Part shown: positions 29,098-37,460 of the stretch, piece by piece | Numbering within the stretch: position 1 is the stretch's first letter | How the letters are laid out: every line of letters starts with the position of its first letter | Assembly (NCBI GenBank): GCA_014654165.1 | Contig: JACWDK010000002.1 | Location: 44,427-108,426, forward strand | Source: Pelagibacterales bacterium SAG-MED13 | GTDB lineage: Bacteria > Pseudomonadota > Alphaproteobacteria > Pelagibacterales > Pelagibacteraceae | DNA: 64,000 bases | Direction of reading: 5' to 3' | Notes under the pieces: generated by a model | Told to the model about the DNA's origin: nothing | The model's database searches: none | The model's input: only the letters and a program-made list of their open reading frames with translations | Program-made: the position numbers and the translations under genes

Positions 29098-29565
29098 CTA
29101 AGTGTTGTTAATTAGTTTAGTTAAATATAGAGAATTAATATCTTTTTTGTAATGAGCAAATGGAGGGCAGGGCTTAAATCCACATAAATCAAATAATTTT
29201 CTGGCTGGTTCAAAAAACTTTCCAGCACCTGTTTCAATACTAATTCTTTCAATTTTAAGTTTTTTTGCTTCATCAATTAAATGATTAATTAGATTTATGC
29301 CATTACCTTTCCTTCTAAAATCATTATGCAATCTGATAGATTTAAATTCTCCATGATAATTATCTAATAATTTAAGAGCGCCACAACCAACCAACAAAGT
29401 ATTATCCCATAAACTCCAAAACTTTATTGAAGATACTTTTAAACCCTCAATATCTAAAACATGTGCACTCCCACTTGGGGACGCAGTTCTTAATTCTATA
29501 AAATGCTTTTTTAAAAGCTCATTTACTTCTGGATTTTCAAAATTTCCTTCAATTGATTTTAACAT
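29098..29565 (-). CDS. GNAT family N-acetyltransferase
   Basis: 155 aa. The acetyl-CoA loop is seen as LHNDFRRKGNGINLINHL (about 79-96), with IERISIETGAGKFFEPARKLFDLCGF typical of the ElaA/PA4534-like small GNAT group. The acceptor is unknown. The start follows the purK stop with no gap, placing it as the last gene of a purE-purK transcript, which may be only expression convenience. Confidence 0.85.
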   Translation of the reverse strand: MLKSIEGNFENPEVNELLKKHFIELRTASPSGSAHVLDIEGLKVSSIKFWSLWDNTLLVGCGALKLLDNYHGEFKSIRLHNDFRRKGNGINLINHLIDEAKKLKIERISIETGAGKFFEPARKLFDLCGFKPCPPFAHYKKDINSLYLTKLINNT

Positions 29566-30612
29566 TTATTTAAGTGTTGTGAGATGACCCATTTTTCTTT
29601 TTTCTTTAATTTCTTTTTTAAGATAATCAAAAAAAAATTGATTATCACTTAACTTTAGATTTTGTCTATAAGGTTGGATTTGTTCCCCTATGAGATTAAT
29701 CATTTCTGCATTAGATATCTTTTTTAACGGAATTTGTTCGAGGGAACATACCGCTCTAACATGATTTTCAAACTGACTGACATTAAATGCATTAATTGTT
29801 AGATGACCAGAATTATGTACTCTTGGAGCTATCTCATTTACATAAAGATTATCATTCCTGTCTATAAAAAATTCTATACAAAGTGTACCTACATATTTTA
29901 GTTCCTCAGCAATTTGAATAGACCAATCTTTTGATTGTTCAAATATTTTATCATTTATATTTGCAGGGATTTTTGATTGTTTTAAAATTTGATCTTCATG
30001 AACATTTTCAATTGGTTCATAAATCTCATATCGATTATTACTAAATCTTGTAATTATTACTGAAATTTCTTTTTTTAATTTTACTAATTTTTCGAGAATA
30101 TATTCTTTATTGAAATCTATCTTTAAATTTTCAATATCTTCTAATCTTTTAATAGGATATTGTCCTTTGCCATCATACCCCATTGTAGTAGTCTTTAATA
30201 TTCCAGGTAAAAAATCCTCTAATGCATTTAAATCAGATTTGTTATTTATTCCAGCATATCTAGTAGTTCTAATATTTAATTTATTTATAAAATCTTTTTC
30301 AGCTAAACGATGTTGTATTAATCTGTTTACAGAAGGCTTTGGAGAAACAGTTTTTAATTTGTTCATTTCACTCAACGTTTCATAAGGTATGTTTTCAAAT
30401 TCGTAAGTAATTATGTCAACTTTTTGAACAAAATCATTAATTTTATCCTTATCATCGTAGCTAGCAAAAATAAATTCATTGCAAAAATTTTGAGCAGGAG
30501 CATCTTTATCATCAGAATATATTATCGTTTTAATATTTAGTTTCCTTGCAGATATTGAAAGCATACTTCCTAGTTGGCCACCACCTATAATTCCTAATGA
30601 AATTTCTGACAT
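29566..30612 (-). CDS. purK: N5-carboxyaminoimidazole ribonucleotide synthase
   Basis: 348 aa ATP-grasp enzyme of de novo purine synthesis. N-terminal GIIGGGQLGSML, the ATP-grasp core KTTTMGYDGKGQYPI, and EIAPRVHNSGHLTINA are clear PurK signatures. It makes N5-CAIR from AIR, bicarbonate and ATP. It follows purE by five bases. Lysine and asparagine richness is as in the rest of the window. Confidence 0.96.
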   Translation of the reverse strand: MSEISLGIIGGGQLGSMLSISARKLNIKTIIYSDDKDAPAQNFCNEFIFASYDDKDKINDFVQKVDIITYEFENIPYETLSEMNKLKTVSPKPSVNRLIQHRLAEKDFINKLNIRTTRYAGINNKSDLNALEDFLPGILKTTTMGYDGKGQYPIKRLEDIENLKIDFNKEYILEKLVKLKKEISVIITRFSNNRYEIYEPIENVHEDQILKQSKIPANINDKIFEQSKDWSIQIAEELKYVGTLCIEFFIDRNDNLYVNEIAPRVHNSGHLTINAFNVSQFENHVRAVCSLEQIPLKKISNAEMINLIGEQIQPYRQNLKLSDNQFFFDYLKKEIKEKRKMGHLTTLK

Positions 30613-30617
30613 CTGTA

Positions 30618-31109
30618 TTATTTTGGAATTTTTTTTACAGATTTAGTTTGAGATTTTCTCCAACTTATTAATTTAGATTTTACTAAAGAGTTATGATTTC
30701 CTATTATTGAGGCTGCGAGTAAAGCAGCATTTATTGCCCCATCTTCTCCTATTGCTAATGTTCCAACTGGTATACCTCTAGGCATTTGAGCAATAGATAA
30801 TAAGCTATCTAATCCTTTTAGTTTTTTACTTTCCATAGGAACCCCTAATACAGGAATATGGGTAAGAGCAGCAATCATTCCAGGTAAATGTGCTGATCCT
30901 CCAGCACCAGCTATAATTACACCAATATTATTTTTTTCAGCATTTAATGCATATTCATACATTCTATTTGGGGTACGGTGAGCGGAAATGATTTTAGTTT
31001 CATTGGGAACACTTAAGTTTTTTAAAATTTTTATAGTCAATTTCATAGTTTTGAAGTCAGATTGACTACCCATAATAATTGAGACTTTTAAATTTTTGTT
31101 TCTATTCAT
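30618..31109 (-). CDS. purE: N5-carboxyaminoimidazole ribonucleotide mutase
   Basis: 163 aa, class I PurE. IIMGSQSDFKTM, SAHRTPNRMYEYA, IAGAGGSAHLPGMIAALT and VLGVPMESKKLKGLDSLLSI contain the active-site Ser, His and phosphate loop. It converts N5-CAIR to CAIR. It is first gene of a purE-purK-GNAT unit. The first 73 bases upstream separate it from the divergent dipeptidase gene. Confidence 0.97.
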   Translation of the reverse strand: MNRNKNLKVSIIMGSQSDFKTMKLTIKILKNLSVPNETKIISAHRTPNRMYEYALNAEKNNIGVIIAGAGGSAHLPGMIAALTHIPVLGVPMESKKLKGLDSLLSIAQMPRGIPVGTLAIGEDGAINAALLAASIIGNHNSLVKSKLISWRKSQTKSVKKIPK

Positions 31110-31209
31110 GAATATTTAGTTTGAACTTTATTTCAAAATATAATCAAAATTTCAATAAAATTAATAGAATTTAAAGCACATATTGATATGCTTAAAATTA
31201 GTTAAATTC

Positions 31210-32175
31210 ATGAAATTTAAAATAGATAATTTGCAGTATTGTAATTGGAATAGAAATATTTTTGAAATTAATAGAGAAGCAGGTCTTGATGCGATTCATG
31301 TAACTATAGTATATCATGAGGATTATGATGAACTTCAAAAAGAAATAAAAAAATGGAACAAGCTCTTTGATGATAATTCAGATTTGATTTTTCCTGGCAA
31401 AAATTTTGAAGATATTGAAAAAGCTAATTTAAAAAAGAAAACCGCAATCTTTTTTGGATTTCAAAATTGCTCGCCCATTGAAGATGACATAAATCTTGTA
31501 GAAAGAGTTCATGACTTAGGCTGTCGTTTTATGCAATTAACTTATAACAACCAGTCCCTGCTAGCGACAGGTTGTTATGAAAAAATTGATAGCGGTGTAA
31601 CAAACTTTGGACGAGAAGTGATTAAAGAAATGAACAAAGTTGGAATAGTTGTAGACATGTCTCATTCTGCAGAAAAAAGTACTTTTGATGCAATTGAAAT
31701 TAGTGAAAAACCAATTGCAATTACTCATGCCAACCCTAATTTTTGGCACGCAGCAAAAAGAAATAAATCGAGTGATTTACTAAAAGTTTTAAGTGATAGT
31801 GGAGGTATATTAGGTCTTTCTTTGTATCCCCATCATTTGAAAGATAATACAAATTGTTCATTGGACAGCTTTTGTGAGATGGTTGCACGTACATCTGAAA
31901 TTATGAATATAAAGAATATTGGTATAGGTTCAGATCTTTGTTTAAATCAACCGGATAAAGTTGTTGAATGGATGAGAAATGGCACTTGGACAAAAGGTAA
32001 AAATTATGGTGAGGGATCAAAAAGTAAACCAGGTTTTCCAAAACAACCTAATTGGTTTAAAGATGCTAGAGGATTTTCAAATATTGAAAAGGGATTAAAA
32101 AAAGTTGGTTTTTCTGAAAGTGAAACAGACGGGATACTTGGTAACAATTGGTTTAACTTTTATAAAGGCATATAA
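31210..32175 (+). CDS. membrane-dipeptidase family metallopeptidase (M19)
   Basis: 321 aa from ATG 31210; a TTG at 31183 would add nine residues with no support. The M19 features VVDMSHSAEKSTFDAIE, AITHANPNFWHAA and GIGSDLC follow the order of the renal dipeptidase barrel. Bacterial homologues cut dipeptides or related amide bonds and are often linked to betaine or carnitine catabolism. No signal peptide is present, so it acts in the cytoplasm. It is first in a four-gene unit with gaps of two and three bases and a final overlap. Confidence 0.87.
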   Translation: MKFKIDNLQYCNWNRNIFEINREAGLDAIHVTIVYHEDYDELQKEIKKWNKLFDDNSDLIFPGKNFEDIEKANLKKKTAIFFGFQNCSPIEDDINLVERVHDLGCRFMQLTYNNQSLLATGCYEKIDSGVTNFGREVIKEMNKVGIVVDMSHSAEKSTFDAIEISEKPIAITHANPNFWHAAKRNKSSDLLKVLSDSGGILGLSLYPHHLKDNTNCSLDSFCEMVARTSEIMNIKNIGIGSDLCLNQPDKVVEWMRNGTWTKGKNYGEGSKSKPGFPKQPNWFKDARGFSNIEKGLKKVGFSESETDGILGNNWFNFYKGI

Positions 32176-32177
32176 GA

Positions 32178-33833
32178 ATGCAAGTTCAATTAAGAGACCC
32201 TAACAAGATAATGAAATTATCAAGATTAGGATCTTTTCATCAATCTAAATTATCATTTTTAAGAAGTTTTTTAGAAGAATTTAAGGAGTGGAATTTTAAA
32301 AGGGATTTATTTGACTTAGATAAAGAAGGATATGGAACTGTAATTTATTCTCTTAAAAAAAATGAAAGAACTTATTCATTAATATGTTTTGCTAATAGAA
32401 TTAATAATAAAGAAAGGTCTGATAGAGTTATAGCAACAAAATGGGATGCTGCATTTACTCTACACGATGGAATTCCAACTAAACATGATATCGAAAGATT
32501 AAGAGGAGAGGTACCGCTACAAGAAGTTGGTAGACTATCTTATAAAGAACTAACCCTTTCTCGAGCCAATAGATCAGTTAGAGTCTTTGATCATGTAGTT
32601 AAAAGCTTGAGTAATGGAAACCAACCAGATTTAAGTATTTTAGATAAAGTAGGTTATCTTTATAGAACAACAGCGGTATATGGCTCGGGAAAATTTGGTC
32701 TAGCTGATCGATTTAGAATTAAAAATAGAGAGGAAATTAATGGACCTTTTAGACTTGAAATGATGTTAGTTTATCTCGTTAGACAATTTACATTTGATCA
32801 AGTAAATCATATTGCCAAATGTATAGACCCCAACAAATCAGTAAGTTTAGATACAGATATTTGTAAAAATTTAGGAATTGGAAATTCAACTGGTCTTGGA
32901 ATGGCTCCTTTTATAGTAAACCATCCAACTTTACTTAATAATTGGATTTATACTAGAGAAATTGCCCTTAAAAAAATTAGAGAAATAAAAAATGTTAAGT
33001 CAGAAGATTATAATCTTTTTATCAAATGTGTGAGAAACTCTATTAAGAATATTACAAGCTGGAATACTGAGAGTGAATATCAATTAAAAAAAATAAAATC
33101 TCTTTTGAGTAATATTAAAAAATTTTTAGAATTTGCTGACAATAATTTTAATTCAAAAATAGAATATACATTTAATAAGATTTATTTGTGGTTAGAGAAA
33201 GAAACATGTGAGGAAACAATTGAATACATTGTTTCAATTATGATGGAACCTTATGATAATATTGTAAAACCTTTAACTAAACAAATGAGCTCTGAAGAAG
33301 AAAAGTATTTTAATATACCAACCAACCGAACAGTAGAAGAATTAAGAAATATCATAGAAGAGAGATATCCAGATATATTAAAAATTAACTTTAAAGAAAA
33401 AAAAAATTATCAAAATTTTTGGTTCATATCAAAGAATAAAGAGGAACCAAGATATGCTGATCGTTTCAATGAAAATGGCTCAGAGTTAGAACAACCTCTT
33501 GCAATTGCAAGAGACATAAAAGAATTACATGATGAATTGATAACATGTAAAGATAGTCTAACTATAGATAAATTTTTAGCAAAAAATTCAGATTTACGAC
33601 ACGTGATTAGAAGAGCATTTATTATAGAAAAATTTCCATATTCTGAAATTCAAGATAACACAATTGGAAAAAATGTTGTTCCTATAGACATGTTAAGACT
33701 TAAATTATCTTTTTTTGGAGCATTAAAATTTGACCCTAGATCTGACAAATGGCTTAGAATTTGTATGTTTCAGGGCGCACCATTACCGCATAATTTAAAA
33801 AACTACAATTCACAGTGGGTATATAATCCTTAA
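32178..33833 (+). CDS. large conserved protein of unknown function
   Basis: 551 aa, soluble, two bases after the dipeptidase gene. I do not recognise a family. Regions that look conserved are GTVIYSLKKNERTYSLICFANRI (about 52-74), LYRTTAVYGSGKFGLADRFRI (about 162-182) and GNSTGLGMAPFIVNHPTLLNNW (about 238-259); the Gly/Ser loop GIGNSTGLG could bind a nucleotide or phosphate. The C-terminal third has many Arg and aromatic residues. Its tight coupling to the M19, DUF3726-like and CxxC genes suggests a joint function. Confidence 0.85.
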   Translation: MQVQLRDPNKIMKLSRLGSFHQSKLSFLRSFLEEFKEWNFKRDLFDLDKEGYGTVIYSLKKNERTYSLICFANRINNKERSDRVIATKWDAAFTLHDGIPTKHDIERLRGEVPLQEVGRLSYKELTLSRANRSVRVFDHVVKSLSNGNQPDLSILDKVGYLYRTTAVYGSGKFGLADRFRIKNREEINGPFRLEMMLVYLVRQFTFDQVNHIAKCIDPNKSVSLDTDICKNLGIGNSTGLGMAPFIVNHPTLLNNWIYTREIALKKIREIKNVKSEDYNLFIKCVRNSIKNITSWNTESEYQLKKIKSLLSNIKKFLEFADNNFNSKIEYTFNKIYLWLEKETCEETIEYIVSIMMEPYDNIVKPLTKQMSSEEEKYFNIPTNRTVEELRNIIEERYPDILKINFKEKKNYQNFWFISKNKEEPRYADRFNENGSELEQPLAIARDIKELHDELITCKDSLTIDKFLAKNSDLRHVIRRAFIIEKFPYSEIQDNTIGKNVVPIDMLRLKLSFFGALKFDPRSDKWLRICMFQGAPLPHNLKNYNSQWVYNP

Positions 33834-33836
33834 TAA

Positions 33837-34448
33837 ATGAAATCTTTAAGTGAAATAGAAACAATCTCAAAACGAGCAAGTAGAGCAGTTGGATTTTCTT
33901 GGGGCATCAGTGAAGAAGTTGGAAGAAACATGAAATTATTAGAACTTTTTAGTTTAAAGGGTATTAAACATTTAAATGAATATTTTAAACAAAGATCTAA
34001 TGAAAAATTTGAAAATTTAAATTTAATAAGTGAGAATAATAAATCAAGTAAACTACCCTATTGTCCAATTATTTTAGGTGTAAGTTTTTTAGATCAAATT
34101 AAGACTTTAGAAAAATTTAATAAAATAAAATTTTACAATATAGCCTTTCCTTTACTTTTCTTGCCGTTTTTAAGTAGATCTTCAGAAATTATTGGGAAAA
34201 AAATTAATTTTAAATTTGATGATAAAGAGTTCGTATTGAATCATAATGTAAATATATTATCAAACTTGCCTATGGATGACTGCCCAATAACAGCTCAGAA
34301 TTCTGAAATAATTTTTATTGCGAATGAAGATAACTTTACTAATCAAGAATGGAAAAACTTATATAAACTGTCAGAAAATACTTTTGTTGATGAAACAGAT
34401 AGTCTAAAAAAAGGAGCAGCTGGTGCTGGATTGACTGATAATGACTAA
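33837..34448 (+). CDS. DUF3726-like protein
   Basis: 203 aa, three bases after the 551-aa gene. The N-terminus (SEIETISKRASRAVGFSWG, about 4-22) and the C-terminal GAAGAGLTDND resemble the DUF3726 family as I remember it; the middle is divergent. No membrane segment and no catalytic motif of known type. It overlaps the next mini-gene by eight bases. The family name rests on by-eye similarity. Confidence 0.65.
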   Translation: MKSLSEIETISKRASRAVGFSWGISEEVGRNMKLLELFSLKGIKHLNEYFKQRSNEKFENLNLISENNKSSKLPYCPIILGVSFLDQIKTLEKFNKIKFYNIAFPLLFLPFLSRSSEIIGKKINFKFDDKEFVLNHNVNILSNLPMDDCPITAQNSEIIFIANEDNFTNQEWKNLYKLSENTFVDETDSLKKGAAGAGLTDND

Positions 34449-34611
34449 AAAAGATAAAAAAAAACATGATTTGGAAGAATATACTAGAGATTTAAATGAA
34501 CTTTGTGATGAATGTAAAAAAAAAGACGAAAGTGTTTTACAAAATTTAATTTTGACTGGATTTAAAATCTGTAAGTCCTGTAGAATTTCTAAGACAATAT
34601 TCCCAATCTAA
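34441..34611 (+). CDS. small CxxC zinc-ribbon-like protein
   Basis: 56 aa, with ATG inside the last eight bases of the upstream gene (ATGACTAA overlap). It has a lysine-rich start and two CxxC pairs, CDEC at about 21-24 and CKSC at about 45-48, spaced as in a small zinc ribbon. It ends by overlapping the convergent YIP1-like gene by four bases. It completes the dipeptidase/DUF3726 unit; a metal-bound partner or adaptor role is inferred. Confidence 0.7.
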   Translation: MTKKDKKKHDLEEYTRDLNELCDECKKKDESVLQNLILTGFKICKSCRISKTIFPI

Positions 34612-35150
34612 ATATTATTTACTGGTAGAACATTCATTCTACTCATTACAAAAGAAATAGATAAAAAAGCTATAATTAAAAATGACATAAACACTATTCC
34701 AAAAGCCTTAAAACTTGATTTTAAATTAAGAATTTGCTTTGTAGAAATAATTAAACCTGCAAAAATCCAAAATTGTGTAAGAAATATAATGGGTATCATC
34801 AATTCGGGAGTTACCGCAAAAAATCTAATTAAACCTGGTGCATGTGCAAAACCTACTGCAATTAAAACTTTTTTAAAAGGTATTTTAGTTTGCTTGTCAG
34901 GAAATAACTTTACACCGATTACATAAATAAATATTGACCAAACTAACCATGTTAAGATTGCTGTTAATCCTGACATTCCTATTGCAGTTTTGACTATAGT
35001 ATTAGCCGCAACTGCTCCAGCTACACCGTCCAATATCATTATTAATCCAGCAAAATAAATTGCTGCTTCTCCAAAATTTCTATTATCTGAATAAAGAGTC
35101 TTATCTAATTTAATAGATTTAAAAATTATATTAAGAAATTCTGCAAACAT
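34608..35150 (-). CDS. YIP1-family membrane protein
   Basis: 180 aa with about five membrane helices; the segment VLIAVGFAHAPGLIRFFAV fits the Yip1 domain. Role in bacteria is unknown. It follows a 34-codon frame directly (no gap) and lies downstream of the GcvT-like demethylase. The last four bases overlap the zinc-ribbon mini-gene on the other strand. Confidence 0.8.
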   Translation of the reverse strand: MFAEFLNIIFKSIKLDKTLYSDNRNFGEAAIYFAGLIMILDGVAGAVAANTIVKTAIGMSGLTAILTWLVWSIFIYVIGVKLFPDKQTKIPFKKVLIAVGFAHAPGLIRFFAVTPELMIPIIFLTQFWIFAGLIISTKQILNLKSSFKAFGIVFMSFLIIAFLSISFVMSRMNVLPVNNI

Positions 35151-35255
35151 TTATTTTTTTTTATTCTTTTCTTCTCTATAGGATATAACTAAAGGAATTA
35201 ATATTAACGCAATAGCAATTATAATGCAAATTGCGATTAAAAAGCCTTTGGTCAT
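35151..35255 (-). CDS. candidate 34-aa membrane mini-protein
   Basis: A 34-codon frame, one hydrophobic helix (residues 5-25, with Ile, Ala and Leu) followed by a basic tail EEKNKKK. Its stop directly precedes the start of the YIP1-like gene, and it begins 10 bases past a hairpin behind the demethylase gene. Ribosome site is weak. The amphipathic design looks real, but such a frame can occur by chance. Confidence 0.45.
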   Translation of the reverse strand: MTKGFLIAICIIIAIALILIPLVISYREEKNKKK

Positions 35256-35265
35256 TGAAATTGAA

Positions 35266-35284
35266 GGGGGAGTAAAACTCCCCC
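35266..35284 (-). terminator. GC-rich hairpin behind the DmdA-like gene
   Basis: GGGGGAG (35266-35272) and CTCCCCC (35278-35284) form a perfect 7-bp stem around a 5-base loop, nine bases past the stop codon at 35294. In this AT-rich genome it is a strong stem. No T-run follows, so it may terminate, attenuate or protect the upstream mRNA from exonucleases. Confidence 0.65.
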
Positions 35285-35293
35285 TAAGAAATA

Positions 35294-36652
35294 CTAACCT
35301 TTAACAACTTCCCTAGTATTTGCGTTGTATGACTCTTTAAATGGAATATCCACTACTAACGCATCAACAGGATCTCCTGGTTTATTTGAGTATTTTTCTG
35401 GTAAGTGAACTTTAAATTTAGTTCCAACCTTACCTTTTGGAAATCCATTTGTATTTAAAGTTCCATCAAAAGGCACATAACCCATTGCAATATTTTGCTT
35501 TTTTTCAGGGTGAAACCATGGAGAAGTTATAAATCCTACTGGGTCACCTCCATCTTCACCAGATATTAGCCAAAAATCAGGAGCATACTCCTCTATAGGT
35601 TTGCCACCTAATTCAAGACCTACTAATTGAAGTTTATATGGTTTTTTACCTTCTTTAAGTTCTTTACCCATCTTTTCTAATGCTTCTTTACCAACATAGT
35701 TCCCTTTTTTACTCCATTCTCCAACCCCGGATAGTGAAACTTGGTAACCTAGATTACATTGAAAAGGATTATGTTGCACATCCATGTCTTGTCCCCAAGA
35801 AAGAATTCCTGCTTGAATTCTTCTATGGTGTGCAGGTGCAATAACCATTAGATTGTGTTTTTTTCCTGACTCAAGAACTGCATTCCACATATCTTCAGCA
35901 TATAATGTAGAGTCTCTCAGGTAAATTTCATATCCCGCTTCACCTGAGAAACCAGATTGTGAAATCACACAACTTCTGCCACCAACTTTAACTTCTGCTA
36001 AACCATAGAAAGGCATGTTATCAAAATCAACTTGATCACCACAAAGATCTTTCATCAATGCTTTTGATTTTGGCCCTTGTATTTGAACTGGACTGACATC
36101 AATTTCTTCAATAGTACAATTAAATCTTTGATCCGCATTTACACCTTGCAAGTACATACCTATATCAGAATCTGACAAAGAAAACCAAAATTCATCTTTT
36201 GAAATTCTCAACAAAATTGGATCATTTAATACTCCTCCATATGCATTACACAAAATTACATATCTGGCTCTCATTGGTGAAATTTTAGTTGCATCTCTAG
36301 TTATTACATAATCAACAAATTTTTCTGCATCAGGACCTTTTACTTGGATTTGTCTTTCAACAGCTACATTCCACATGGTAACATGATTAACTATCGCTTC
36401 ATATTCCTTCATCGCTCCACCGTCTTCTGGTTTTACATATCCTCTTGGATGATAAATACGATTATATACTGTTGCTCTCCAACAGCCTGCCTGCATTGAT
36501 AAATGCCAATAAGGTGATTTTCTTACTCTTGTTGAAATTAACATTTCAACTTTAGTTGGCCCACTTTGTCTTAAATTATATGGTACTTTTCGATCAGATT
36601 GATCAACAGAAGTAACATGTTTTAGTTTTGTATAATCAAATTCTTTAGACAT
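35294..36652 (-). CDS. GcvT-fold folate-dependent demethylase, DmdA-like
   Basis: 452 aa. The GcvT fold is shown by VERQIQVKGPDAEKFVDYVITRD, VSPVQIQGPKSKALMKDLCG and GFSGEAGYEIYL; the N-terminal part (ISTRVRKSPYW, TVYNRIYHP) resembles DMSP demethylase DmdA, but the protein is about 80 residues longer than typical DmdA (about 370). It likely transfers a methyl group to tetrahydrofolate. It overlaps a MetF-like gene by eight bases. DMSP is one possible substrate; a related methylated osmolyte is equally open. Confidence 0.85.
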   Translation of the reverse strand: MSKEFDYTKLKHVTSVDQSDRKVPYNLRQSGPTKVEMLISTRVRKSPYWHLSMQAGCWRATVYNRIYHPRGYVKPEDGGAMKEYEAIVNHVTMWNVAVERQIQVKGPDAEKFVDYVITRDATKISPMRARYVILCNAYGGVLNDPILLRISKDEFWFSLSDSDIGMYLQGVNADQRFNCTIEEIDVSPVQIQGPKSKALMKDLCGDQVDFDNMPFYGLAEVKVGGRSCVISQSGFSGEAGYEIYLRDSTLYAEDMWNAVLESGKKHNLMVIAPAHHRRIQAGILSWGQDMDVQHNPFQCNLGYQVSLSGVGEWSKKGNYVGKEALEKMGKELKEGKKPYKLQLVGLELGGKPIEEYAPDFWLISGEDGGDPVGFITSPWFHPEKKQNIAMGYVPFDGTLNTNGFPKGKVGTKFKVHLPEKYSNKPGDPVDALVVDIPFKESYNANTREVVKG

Positions 36653-37373
36653 AACTATTCTCCTTCAACCACTTGTTAGTTTCCTTCAAGCCGCCGAATG
36701 TATAAATGTGGAAGAAATCTGTATGCGATTTAACTTTCCCAATTAAATCATTAGGGTCTTTAGGTTTCAATAAATCTAACGCCTTACTAAAATTAGATTT
36801 AAGAAAGTTAATGGAATTTTTTGCTCCAACAATATTAGCAAATTTAATTAAGCTAGATATTTTTAGAGGGCCAGTAATTCCCACATGTACTGGTACGCTT
36901 TGTTTAGAGATGAAATCTATGATAGGCTGAGGGTCTAATAACCATTGGGTTACTATATAATCAGCATAAGGCTTCTTATCTATCATAGCTTTTTCTAAAT
37001 TTGAGTCGGATATATCAGGACTCCCCTCTGGGTGTCCAGCAATTCCTATCTTCATTTTTTCAAAATAACCTGTCTCTAAAAGTTGAAACGAGCTATCAAA
37101 TTTTCCTAGAGGCTCTCTACCACCTCCAATTATTAAAGCTTGTTTTACACCACCATCCTTACATCTCGATACATAATCTTTTAAATCATTTTCGTCTATC
37201 ATAGATCTAGCTGGAAAATGAGGAACTGGGTTGAAACCTTTTTTAACAAGATCAACTGCTTTTTGAGCCGTTTCCTTGTAATCTCCACCAGGTAACATCG
37301 TAATGTAAATATCATTTACTGGCGGTACTGTTTCAAGGTCTGTATTGGGTCCAATTTCTAGTGAAAAGTTCAT
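36645..37373 (-). CDS. short methylenetetrahydrofolate reductase-like protein (MetF family)
   Basis: 242 aa, about 50 shorter than typical MetF. SLEIGP at the N-terminus carries a Glu in the place of the MetF catalytic Glu, and GFNPVPHFPARSM matches the folate-site segment of the family. A GGGREPLG loop may take part in flavin binding. Coupled with the DmdA-like gene it probably handles methyl- or methylene-folate made there. True reductase activity is uncertain because of the short length. Confidence 0.8.
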   Translation of the reverse strand: MNFSLEIGPNTDLETVPPVNDIYITMLPGGDYKETAQKAVDLVKKGFNPVPHFPARSMIDENDLKDYVSRCKDGGVKQALIIGGGREPLGKFDSSFQLLETGYFEKMKIGIAGHPEGSPDISDSNLEKAMIDKKPYADYIVTQWLLDPQPIIDFISKQSVPVHVGITGPLKISSLIKFANIVGAKNSINFLKSNFSKALDLLKPKDPNDLIGKVKSHTDFFHIYTFGGLKETNKWLKENSYV

Positions 37374-37460
37374 TTTTTAGATCATTATCCTATTTGTAAA
37401 AGCTGTCAAAGAAATTCAGCAAGTATTTAAGATCGAAATTTGTTGCCAAAAATTGTCCTC

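Noticed and set aside
37374..37460. Possible glycine or SAM riboswitch before the MetF-like or Rieske genes
   Set aside because: Gap is too short and shows no conserved core motifs of these riboswitches.
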